Below, piece by piece: positions 15,586-22,625 of a DNA stretch of 25,064 bases; the stretch's first letter is position 1, and each line of letters opens with the position of its first letter. This DNA comes from an uncultured Peptoniphilus sp. GTDB lineage: Bacteria; Bacillota; Clostridia; Tissierellales; Peptoniphilaceae. The notes below the pieces were generated by a model. It ran no database searches. It had not been told where the DNA came from and was given only the letters and a program-made list of their open reading frames with translations. The DNA lies in NCBI GenBank assembly GCA_946999425.1, contig CAMQDG010000019.1:1-25064 (forward strand), in the 5' to 3' direction. The translations under genes and the position numbers were made by a program.

Positions 15586-17643
15586 ATGAGTAGTAAAATA
15601 AAACAAGCAGAAAAAAATATAAGTTTAACAGAACTAAAATACGCCAATGTAATAATAAGTTCCGAAGAAAGAAAAGCAACAGATGAATTTTTTAAGTATA
15701 CAGACAAGGTAATAGTAGAAGAAGAGAAAAAGAATAATGTTAGCTGGACTTATTCCATCTTTAATGCTTATAAATGGAATAAGGATCTTTCAGAAGCACC
15801 TCTTAGAGATTTACTTTGTGAATTTGTATATAAGTGTGCTTTATCAATAAAAGATAATTTTTCTTTTAGAGAAAGAGTTGAAGTATTTGAGTTTTTTAAG
15901 AAAAAGATATTTTCGATTTTCATTAAGGATGAAGGAAAAACTAAATTTAATGAAGAATTTGTATCTTTTTTTGAAAAGTTTTTATATTCTTATTTTTTAC
16001 CTATAATCACTTACCTAAATAACGACCTTTTGTCTCAATACAATAGGGAAAGGGATTATTTAAAGCTCATGGAAATAAGTGAACTTGTAGCTCTTGTAAC
16101 AACTTCAGATATACCAAGAAAAGACTTTATTGAACAAGATGAAAGATATAAAAATATAATGCCTATATTAGATGCCTTATTTGTAGGGGAAGACAATTTT
16201 AATACATTAAGTGATTTTGTAAGCTCCGAGAAAGAAAGATTAAGTAAGGAAATAGCAAGCAAGATATTTTACGTAGGAAGAAGCGAACAAGACGACACAG
16301 GTTTTTCCACCTTAACTCTTACAGCAGGAATTAAAAATACTGTTTTACAAAAAAGAGATTTAACCCTACCAAAAATCTTAGAAGTTTATATGGCAAATAA
16401 GGACAAATTATCCTTTATGGATCTTATGCCTGAAAAAGAAAACTTTATAAGTCCTAAACGAATAGCAAAAAGAAATGAACTTTTTAAAGAAGAGGATAAA
16501 ATCCTTCAAGACTTTAGAAAGGCTAATATGAAAAATAAGATAGATCCTTATGAATTAAAAAGTATAAAAAGAGACTGGAGAGAAGTTTTAGATTATAAAA
16601 ATAAAGAAAGTTTTGATGATTTTTGCCTAAGTAAAAACCCTCAAGACTGGTTTAAAGAAAAACTTAATATGGAAGAATTTTTTAAAGCCTATAAGGAACT
16701 TGTAGATTTTGTTCCTGACGTGGACTTTAAAACTCTTGATGGTCCTCTTATAGGAACCATAAGAAGAATAACAAAAATGAGATACGCTAACGTAGTAGGA
16801 GAAGATTTAAGAAAACAAGATTATGTAGACGCAGATACCTTAAATGCTTATAGGATGGAAAGAATGAGGAATATGCCTGTATCTACTGTAAATTTAAGAT
16901 ATTATTTATTTTTTAAGATGGTAGAAGAAAAAGCAAAAGGAATAAATTTCTTAACTTTTATGGAGAATATGAGAAGCAATCTTGTTCATATATCTTTTGC
17001 CAACACAAGAACTTATGCTATATTTGATGGAGACGGAAAAGAAAATAATTTCTTAAACGAAGTTTTAGCTTATAGGTTGTATTTTATGCATGAGTTTGTA
17101 AAATTAACAGTTAATTTATTAGATTATTTAAGATATGTTTCAGAACAAAGTCTTGAGGGGGTCTTTTTAGCTAAAAGATCTGTAACATTTTTAAGAGACT
17201 CTTATTCCTTAGACCCAAAGAAAACTGAATATAAGGATAATTTTAAAGAGTTATCAAAGTATTTTGAAATTTACGATGACTATGCAGCTCAAATAAGTCA
17301 AGAGCTTGATAAAGCTTGTGACGAAATAGGAGAAAGGGCAGACAAGGCAATAAGAGACTTTAATAAGGCTTTTAATACTATTATATATGGAGAAGATCCA
17401 AAGGGTGATTTTGGAAAAGAAATAGTAGGCTTTATGAAAGAATATGGGATTTCAAGAAGGGCGGCAGCTGATAAGGTAGGTATTACAAGAACCACCATGA
17501 CCAGAATACTAAATGGCAGACCTTCAGGAATGGCTGTTTCAGAAGCTCTTTTTATGGCTCTATGTTTCCATAGGGATATATATGATATAATTCCCTCATA
17601 CGTATTGTCTAAAAAAGACCAAATAATACAAAAGGAGAAGTAA
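15586..17643 (+). CDS. large protein with C-terminal helix-turn-helix, first gene of the par operon
   Basis: A 685-residue, mostly helical, charged soluble protein. I recognise no family over the first 600 residues. Around 630-675 a helix-turn-helix is visible: ISRRAAADKVGITRTTMTRILNG, an XRE-like pattern with AADKVGI as helix 2 and TRTTMTRIL as the recognition helix. It is followed one base later by parA, whose SD lies inside this gene, so the three genes are co-expressed. A role as DNA-binding replication or partition regulator is likely from context but not shown by a motif. Its own promoter is a candidate target. Confidence 0.6.
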   Translation: MSSKIKQAEKNISLTELKYANVIISSEERKATDEFFKYTDKVIVEEEKKNNVSWTYSIFNAYKWNKDLSEAPLRDLLCEFVYKCALSIKDNFSFRERVEVFEFFKKKIFSIFIKDEGKTKFNEEFVSFFEKFLYSYFLPIITYLNNDLLSQYNRERDYLKLMEISELVALVTTSDIPRKDFIEQDERYKNIMPILDALFVGEDNFNTLSDFVSSEKERLSKEIASKIFYVGRSEQDDTGFSTLTLTAGIKNTVLQKRDLTLPKILEVYMANKDKLSFMDLMPEKENFISPKRIAKRNELFKEEDKILQDFRKANMKNKIDPYELKSIKRDWREVLDYKNKESFDDFCLSKNPQDWFKEKLNMEEFFKAYKELVDFVPDVDFKTLDGPLIGTIRRITKMRYANVVGEDLRKQDYVDADTLNAYRMERMRNMPVSTVNLRYYLFFKMVEEKAKGINFLTFMENMRSNLVHISFANTRTYAIFDGDGKENNFLNEVLAYRLYFMHEFVKLTVNLLDYLRYVSEQSLEGVFLAKRSVTFLRDSYSLDPKKTEYKDNFKELSKYFEIYDDYAAQISQELDKACDEIGERADKAIRDFNKAFNTIIYGEDPKGDFGKEIVGFMKEYGISRRAAADKVGITRTTMTRILNGRPSGMAVSEALFMALCFHRDIYDIIPSYVLSKKDQIIQKEK

Positions 17644-17644
17644 A

Positions 17645-18430
17645 ATGAGAAGCCCTAAAATAATCTCCAATGTCATTTCTAAGGGAGGTACGGGTAAATC
17701 TACAATATTAGGAAATATGGGATATAGCCTATCTAAAAAGAAAAAAATATTATTTATAGACTCAGATCCCCAAAGAAACCTGACCAACTCTTATGGAGTA
17801 GAGGCAGAAAAAGAAAAGACCCTTTATTACGGACTTAAAAAAATGGATTTAGGGGGAGTAATTACAGAGACCCCCTATGAAAACATTTCTATGATAGCAG
17901 CGGATGCAAACCTTATGACTATAGAAAAAGCCCTTGATTTTGATAGAAATGACAGATATTTAATGAGAGATCTTTTAAAAAATTTAGGAGAAAATTCTGA
18001 TTATGACTACATTTTAATAGATACAAACCCTAATATGAACTCCTTTAATTTATCCCTCTTAAGAACTATAGACTTTAACCTTTTACCTGTTGAACCGGGA
18101 CCCTTCTGCATGGAAGGGTTAGCCCTTTTTATAAATCTTTTTAACCTTATTAAGGAAGATGAAAAGACCTTAAGGGATAAATCATTTAAAGACTTAGCAG
18201 GTATAGTTATAAACAAGGCTGATAAAAGAAAGTCAATTTTAAAGGATATAAGCGGGATTTTACAAGAAACATTCCCTGAAATTCTTTTAAAGTCCATAAT
18301 AAGCGTTGACTCAAACATTGAAAAGTCTCAGTTATATAGCATGCCCCTTGAAGTTTATAACAAAAACTCAAGAGCAGTAAAAGACTTCAATAAATTAGCC
18401 AAGGAGGTGGAAAAGATTGTCAAAAAATAA
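17645..18430 (+). CDS. parA: ParA partition ATPase
   Basis: A 261-residue ParA/Soj-type ATPase that moves replicon copies apart with ParB. The deviant Walker A is KGGTGKST (13-20) with both lysines; Walker A' is LFIDSDPQRNL (36-46), and Walker B is YILIDTNPN. Length is typical for the small (type Ib/Soj) class; there is no N-terminal HTH, so autoregulation may be done by the upstream HTH protein. Its 3' end overlaps parB by 14 bases and holds the parB SD AAGGAGG. Confidence 0.92.
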   Translation: MRSPKIISNVISKGGTGKSTILGNMGYSLSKKKKILFIDSDPQRNLTNSYGVEAEKEKTLYYGLKKMDLGGVITETPYENISMIAADANLMTIEKALDFDRNDRYLMRDLLKNLGENSDYDYILIDTNPNMNSFNLSLLRTIDFNLLPVEPGPFCMEGLALFINLFNLIKEDEKTLRDKSFKDLAGIVINKADKRKSILKDISGILQETFPEILLKSIISVDSNIEKSQLYSMPLEVYNKNSRAVKDFNKLAKEVEKIVKK

Positions 18431-19379
18431 GGAAATTAAAGCTGATAGGTTTTTTAAGAATACAGGGATAAACTTAGATTCTTTAAAAGAAAATCTAAAT
18501 CTTTCAAATTTTGAAAAAAACATAATAGCTTCAAAAAAAATAGAAATGATAAGTATTTTAAGCCTAAAAGACGCTCCTTCAGATTGGAATTTTTTTCCTA
18601 AATATAACACATCAAAGATGATAGAAATGGTTTATTCCATAAGGGATAACGGGCTTTATATGCCCATTATAGTTTGGGAAAGAGAAGAAGACGAATACAC
18701 TATCCTTGCAGGTCATAACAGGGTAAATGCTTATAAGATCCTATATAAAGGGGATATAACAAGAGGAATCGAAGAATGGCAAAAGGGGACCTTCACTTAC
18801 AAGGGACAAATCAATGAAAAATACAAAGAAATTCCCGCTTTTGTTCTTTCAAAAGAAGAGTTACAAGAAGATAAAGCAAAAGAGCTTATAATAGATACAA
18901 ATTATGTTGCAAGAGACTCTGACAGGAGAATTGTGCCTCTAATCATAAAAAACAGGATGGAAGTAAGGGAGAATTTAGGAAGAGATAAACCACCCATAAA
19001 AGAAATAATGGATGAACTGGGAATAAAAAGAACGAGAATTTATGAAGACTTTACCCTTACTACTAAAATTATAGATAATCTTTCAAATCTATATTTTGAA
19101 GGACTTTTAGACAAGAAAAATACCCTTAGATTCTCATATATTTCAAAGGATCTTCAGGAATATTTATATGAAACCTACAAAGGTCAAATAAGCCCAGGCA
19201 AGGTAAGGCTTATAAATAAATCTACTAAGACAAAAAAGGATGTAGACAATATATTTTCTGAGAAAAGTCCTAAGATTAAAGTCTTAAGCCTTGAATCAGA
19301 AATACCGGAAAACATGGAAAATAAATTCAGAAAAGATTTTAATAGATGGATAAAAACTTGGAAAAAAAGAAATATATGA
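18417..19379 (+). CDS. parB: ParB-like partition protein
   Basis: A 320-residue ParB/Spo0J-family protein. The N-terminal domain has IRDNGLYMPIIVW and the CTPase-type box AGHNRVNAYKIL (98-109, equivalent to GEHR). A helix-turn-helix follows at about 193-211 (PIKEIMDELGIKRTRIYED) and a short basic end (RWIKTWKKR). Start is TTG 18417, set by AAGGAGG at 18401-18407. It would bind a parS site, but I found no clear 16-bp parS palindrome in the window. It is closed by a two-way terminator. Confidence 0.88.
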   Translation: MSKNKEIKADRFFKNTGINLDSLKENLNLSNFEKNIIASKKIEMISILSLKDAPSDWNFFPKYNTSKMIEMVYSIRDNGLYMPIIVWEREEDEYTILAGHNRVNAYKILYKGDITRGIEEWQKGTFTYKGQINEKYKEIPAFVLSKEELQEDKAKELIIDTNYVARDSDRRIVPLIIKNRMEVRENLGRDKPPIKEIMDELGIKRTRIYEDFTLTTKIIDNLSNLYFEGLLDKKNTLRFSYISKDLQEYLYETYKGQISPGKVRLINKSTKTKKDVDNIFSEKSPKIKVLSLESEIPENMENKFRKDFNRWIKTWKKRNI

Positions 19380-19411
19380 GAAAGAAGACCGAAATTAATC
19401 GGTCTTCTTTC
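19380..19411. terminator. Convergent two-way terminator
   Basis: A perfect 13-bp stem: GAAAGAAGACCGA (19380-19392) and TCGGTCTTCTTTC (19399-19411) with a 6-base loop. It separates parB from the minus-strand wall-hydrolase gene and overlaps that gene's stop codon by two bases. Confidence 0.9.
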
Positions 19412-20354
19412 AGATTATTCTTCTTGCTCCAAAAATATTTTTTCTTTCAGATAAGGTTGATATTTTCACTGAATCACCTGGTTTAGGTGCGTGAATAAAC
19501 TTATCTTCTCCTAAGTATATTCCTACATGACCCGATGATTTAGTGATTCTGAAAAATACCAAGTCTCCTGGTCTTAAATCGTCTCCTCTTACTCTTTGAC
19601 CAAAAAAGCATTGATTGTATGAGGTTCTTGGTAATTCTATATCTATTTGTTTATAGGCTGCACTTGAAAGCCCAGAACAGTCATAGGCATTTGGCCCTGT
19701 AGCTCCCCATTTATAGGGTTTATTAAGTTGGTTTAGAGAAAAAGCGATTACCTTATTTATAGCCTGACTTCTTTTAAGTCTTTGGTCTAAGTTTTTAACT
19801 TCATTTATCTTGTCTATTAGAATGATATCTTTACTTGGAATCTCTATTTTGTTGGATCCGCCTTTGGAATAAATAAAGAATTTACCTTGAGTTTCTCTTA
19901 GAATTAATATGTCTCCTTCAGTGGTTGTATAAGCATAACCATTTGACCTATATACCTTAGATTTTTTTGCAAATGCGTATTTTGCATCTGACTCTTTTTT
20001 ACTTACCTGATTTACAAAAGTTAAATTTTTTTCTAATTTTTCTTCCTTTTCATCTTCCTTAAAACCCGAAAAGAAATTATCAACCTCTTCTTTAAAATTA
20101 CGTTCTTCTAAAATCGTCTCCTCTATGGGAGATTGCTCAGGGTCTGTATCCTCATCAAACAAATAGGTTTTTGAAACCATATCATTTACATTAGTTACTA
20201 TATTACTTTCAATTTTTTCATAGGGGTCTACTATTAAGTCTTTTCTATTCTCGTATTCTTCCAATAAAAGATCTCGCCCTTTTCCAAAGCTTATAGTTGG
20301 AATTAAACTTACAAGAGTAAGCCCCAATATTAATATCTGTTTACTTTTTTTCAC
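19410..20354 (-). CDS. Secreted NlpC/P60 cell-wall endopeptidase
   Basis: A 314-residue secreted peptidoglycan peptidase cutting stem peptides. The signal peptide is MKKSKQILILGLTLVSLIPTISFGKG (cleavage near 24). A disordered acidic linker (30-125) is followed by an SH3-like segment (about 132-182) and a C-terminal NlpC/P60 domain (200-314). The catalytic triad is visible: Cys226 in YDCSGLS, His276 in GHVGIY, His288 in FIHAP. The start is GTG at 20354; the SD AAGGAG is 14 bases away, rather long. Upstream lie a copy of the bipartite promoter-like element and a WalR-like box. On an element with a pilus operon, such an enzyme would plausibly open the wall for the machine. Confidence 0.92.
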   Translation of the reverse strand: MKKSKQILILGLTLVSLIPTISFGKGRDLLLEEYENRKDLIVDPYEKIESNIVTNVNDMVSKTYLFDEDTDPEQSPIEETILEERNFKEEVDNFFSGFKEDEKEEKLEKNLTFVNQVSKKESDAKYAFAKKSKVYRSNGYAYTTTEGDILILRETQGKFFIYSKGGSNKIEIPSKDIILIDKINEVKNLDQRLKRSQAINKVIAFSLNQLNKPYKWGATGPNAYDCSGLSSAAYKQIDIELPRTSYNQCFFGQRVRGDDLRPGDLVFFRITKSSGHVGIYLGEDKFIHAPKPGDSVKISTLSERKNIFGARRII

Positions 20355-20381
20355 TGTTATTTTTTATTCTCCTTTCAATAG

Positions 20382-20398
20382 GTTACAAAATGGTTACA
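20382..20398 (-). promoter_or_regulatory. WalR(YycF)-like box before the wall-hydrolase gene
   Basis: On the minus strand TGTAAC-CATTT-TGTAAC fits the known WalR consensus TGTWAH-N5-TGTWAH exactly. WalRK is the essential system controlling wall hydrolases in Firmicutes. The box overlaps the 3' end of the promoter-like element, where a regulator would more likely repress than activate. Confidence 0.5.
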
Positions 20399-20433
20399 TT
20401 ATTTATTAGTCTACAAATTTTTATTTTATTAAT
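20394..20433 (-). promoter_or_regulatory. Copy 3 of the 40-bp bipartite promoter-like element
   Basis: Read on the minus strand: ATTAATAA, 16 bases, CTAATAAATA, ATGTAA. The last 16 bases are identical to those of the copy at 10140-10179, and the spacing is the same although the orientation and gene differ. Its second block ends 45 bases before the GTG of the NlpC/P60 gene. Confidence 0.6.
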
Positions 20434-20436
20434 AAT

Positions 20437-20465
20437 GAAAAAACCTCGAAAAAATCGAGGTTTGT
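20437..20465 (-). terminator. Terminator of the sigma-like operon
   Basis: On the minus strand AAACCTCGA and TCGAGGTTT (20463-20455 with 20449-20441) form a 9-bp stem with a T-rich loop, followed by T residues. It lies between the 20469 gene and the wall-hydrolase gene, which therefore needs its own promoter. Confidence 0.85.
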
Positions 20466-20468
20466 TTT

Positions 20469-20897
20469 TCAGTTAACTTGAAAAAGTTCAACCATTGAAG
20501 GCAAATAACAAAGAGCAAGATCGTTTCTTATTGTTCTAATAAGCTTACCTTTTTCTGAGAAAAAAGTCTCTGCAAATAGGTCTGATTTTGAAATAGTAGA
20601 AGTAAAGCTTTCTGGTCTCTTTTTTATATCTTCGCTTATTTTTGTCATTGTCCCCTGTATAAATCTTTTGAAATTTTTTTCTACTTTAAATATTGTAAAA
20701 TCGTATTTACAACCTTCTTCCAAAGGGGATTTTGCCACCAATAAATAGTTTTTGCCAACAGGTAAATTTAAGTTTTTTAAATCATTTGTATTAAAAAAAG
20801 CCTCTTTTAGATTTGGGTTTTTTTCTGCTAATACTACATTAAGACCTATCTTTTGGTCATATTCAGTTAATAAATTAAAAAATGTTTTTTCGTTCAC
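20469..20897 (-). CDS. unknown small protein coupled to the sigma-like gene
   Basis: A 142-residue soluble protein starting at GTG 20897. Its start overlaps the upstream TGA stop (GTGA), so translation is coupled and the two products are made in step. No SD is evident other than inside the upstream gene, and no family is recognised. It has an alpha/beta look with TFFNLLTEYDQKIGLN at the start and an aspartate/lysine-rich middle. Strict coupling to a sigma-like protein fits a partner or anti-sigma role, but there is no motif to show it. Confidence 0.6.
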   Translation of the reverse strand: MNEKTFFNLLTEYDQKIGLNVVLAEKNPNLKEAFFNTNDLKNLNLPVGKNYLLVAKSPLEEGCKYDFTIFKVEKNFKRFIQGTMTKISEDIKKRPESFTSTISKSDLFAETFFSEKGKLIRTIRNDLALCYLPSMVELFQVN

Positions 20898-21961
20898 GAG
20901 AACATCCTTTCTTCAAAGCTATATCCAGCTCTTAATAATTTTGCTGCAAGTTTAAAATTTGCGTCTGCACACAATCTTGAAATTGTTCCCTGAGAAACCC
21001 TCATGTTTTCTGCAAGTTCTTCTTGAGTCAATCTTTTAAGCCCAAAAACTTCACAAAACTCACTATTATTAAGAAGCATTATTTTTTCTTTTTCATCAAA
21101 ACTGTTATAAATATCTACTAATATTTTTCTTGTATAAGCGTCAGTTAATTTTTCATCAACGTCTTTTGAGCTGTTAGAATTTGTTCCAAAAATTCTATCT
21201 TCATCTAAGTTAATTTCCATAATCCACTTATTGTCATTAGAATTTCCTATTTCATCATGATTATTTGGCTCATCATCTTGTAATCTAAGAGATATAGGAA
21301 GGGATCTTGATGGATCCGGAATATATTCTCCTTTTATTTTTCTTGTTTTTTCTACAGTTTTTTTCTCTGACCCTTTAGACACTATATATTTTTCAATAAT
21401 TGTTTGGTCCTTTTCGTATTTGCCTGGAGTTTTTACGGTATTGGTTATATCTCTATGGATAGTTGTTCTTAAATAAGAATTAAATTGATTAAGAGAAGAT
21501 TTTTTAATTGCATAGTTTGAATCTTCTTGAGCTTTTTTAAGCTCTTCTCTTAAATTTTTAGGTACTATATAGGTGTTTAAGGTGCGTAAAAAGGCGTCTT
21601 CCGCAACGCACAAAATCTCTTCTCTGCCTGAGTTTCCTAAAATAAGGTCAATACCTTTAAGTCCTATGGTCTTTTTTAAACTTGAAACAATAGCACTAAA
21701 AATAAAAGATTGGTTTTTGTTTTTTTTGTAAGAGCCTATTTTAAGAAAGGCACTTGGATTCTGCAAATATTGTCTTTTATTTTGACTATAATATGATGTG
21801 TTTGTATCTCCCAGATACTCCTTTACCATTATTTCTTTTTCTTCTTCTGAAAAATGGCTTGTTATTTCTTTCTCCTTATTTTGATTGACTGATATGGATA
21901 GGTTCATGAGAGCCTCGATTTCCATATCTTGATAGTCTCCTGATAAAGCTGTTGGTAGCAT
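20894..21961 (-). CDS. divergent sigma-factor-like DNA-binding protein
   Basis: A 355-residue protein. The C-terminal 46 residues form a sigma region 4-like HTH: LTQEELAENMRVSQGTISRLCADA (about 311-334), preceded by a helical stretch ILVDIYNSFDEKEKIML typical before region 4. Residues 155-180 (SSLNQFNSYLRTTIHRDITNTVKTP) resemble region 2.4 of sigma-70 proteins. In between lies a long charged insert (180-270) not usual in ECF factors. I infer an element-encoded sigma factor or a distant relative; an HTH repressor is the alternative. SD AGGAGG precedes ATG 21961. Transcription probably starts near 22121 on the minus strand, giving a 160-base leader. Confidence 0.6.
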   Translation of the reverse strand: MLPTALSGDYQDMEIEALMNLSISVNQNKEKEITSHFSEEEKEIMVKEYLGDTNTSYYSQNKRQYLQNPSAFLKIGSYKKNKNQSFIFSAIVSSLKKTIGLKGIDLILGNSGREEILCVAEDAFLRTLNTYIVPKNLREELKKAQEDSNYAIKKSSLNQFNSYLRTTIHRDITNTVKTPGKYEKDQTIIEKYIVSKGSEKKTVEKTRKIKGEYIPDPSRSLPISLRLQDDEPNNHDEIGNSNDNKWIMEINLDEDRIFGTNSNSSKDVDEKLTDAYTRKILVDIYNSFDEKEKIMLLNNSEFCEVFGLKRLTQEELAENMRVSQGTISRLCADANFKLAAKLLRAGYSFEERMFS

Positions 21962-22001
21962 AAGATCCTCCTATCAGGGAAAATAAGTTTTTAAAAAAAT
22001 A

Positions 22002-22030
22002 TTGCATTATTACGCCAAATGTGGTATAAT
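22002..22030 (+). promoter_or_regulatory. Housekeeping promoter facing the 22207 gene
   Basis: TTGCAT, 17 bases, TATAAT, closely similar to 15513-15541 in the spacer as well (TTACG and GTG before the -10). The expected start is near 22037, giving a 170-base leader to ATG 22207. Confidence 0.75.
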
Positions 22031-22043
22031 AGATATAAAGTTA

Positions 22044-22121
22044 AGCAAGAAAAATTTTTCTCGCCCACATAATTATTATGAAAGCCTTAAGGGGTATATG
22101 AAGCCCTTAAGAAATCTTGCT
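22044..22121. promoter_or_regulatory. Structured leader transcribed from both strands
   Basis: AGCAAGA (22044-22050) pairs with TCTTGCT (22115-22121). Inside lie the palindrome AGAAAAATTTTTCT (22048-22061) and a perfect stem CTTAAGGG/CCCTTAAG (22086-22093, 22104-22111). Promoters at both ends point inward, so both strands are predicted to be transcribed. A 7-codon ORF at 22078-22101 without SD is probably chance. Confidence 0.55.
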
Positions 22122-22127
22122 ATATAC

Positions 22128-22156
22128 ATAATACCACACAAATAATAATTTTGCAA
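22128..22156 (-). promoter_or_regulatory. Promoter of the sigma-like gene
   Basis: On the minus strand TTGCAA, 17 bases, TATTAT, with TGTGG before the -10 as in the promoter at 22002-22030. The expected start near 22121 coincides with the edge of the structured leader. Confidence 0.7.
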
Positions 22157-22180
22157 GATTATTTCTAATATATAATTAAT
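22141..22180 (+). promoter_or_regulatory. Degenerate copy 4 of the bipartite promoter-like element
   Basis: AATAATAATTTT at the first block and CTAATATATAAT at the second, each one mismatch from the copy at 10140 over 12 positions and at the same spacing. It lies 26 bases before the 22207 gene and overlaps the -35 box of the oppositely directed sigma-like promoter. Weaker than copies 1-3. Confidence 0.4.
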
Positions 22181-22206
22181 ATTAAAAAAAAGAAAGGAAG
22201 AAATTT

Positions 22207-22614
22207 ATGAGTAAGAAAAAGAAGAAAAAAGAAGTTAAGATTATGGGTCAAAACACTACATTTATTATTTCTAAGCATTTTTTTGACAGATGGACTGAGA
22301 GGGTAGACAAGACTTATGAAGGAGATATAGAGGGCTTTAAAGAGGCTTTTAATTCCTGCCTTAGCAGAGGTTATTTAAGTCATATATCTGGAGATTATTT
22401 TTTATTTAAAGATATTTTGCTTGTAGCAAGCAGGGTGGATGATGGAAGAGTTCTTCTGCTCACGGTTTTAGGCTCAATTAACGTTTGCGAAAATGTTTAT
22501 GGGATTATTAGAAAATATGGATCTATATATTTTAAAAAAATTTTAAGGGAATATGGAAACCTATATCTTGGTCCCGAGGCTCCTAAGGGAGAAATAAGAT
22601 TTGCCTATGTGTAG
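22207..22614 (+). CDS. unknown small protein
   Basis: A 135-residue protein with a very basic start (MSKKKKKKEVK). After it comes FIISKHFFDRWTERV, a phrase found in small phage and plasmid proteins of unknown role, and an alpha/beta core of about 80 residues. No catalytic motif that I can name. A second in-frame ATG at 22243 would remove the basic leader, but SD AAAGGAAG fits the first. Its stop overlaps the SD of the replication-relaxation-like gene, so the two are co-translated. Regulation may be through the structured leader and two possible promoters. Confidence 0.6.
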   Translation: MSKKKKKKEVKIMGQNTTFIISKHFFDRWTERVDKTYEGDIEGFKEAFNSCLSRGYLSHISGDYFLFKDILLVASRVDDGRVLLLTVLGSINVCENVYGIIRKYGSIYFKKILREYGNLYLGPEAPKGEIRFAYV

Positions 22615-22625
22615 GAGGAAAGACA

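Noticed and set aside
22078..22101. Seven-codon leader peptide MKALRGI
   Set aside because: No SD and it falls inside the stem-loop arms; no run of codons suggesting attenuation.
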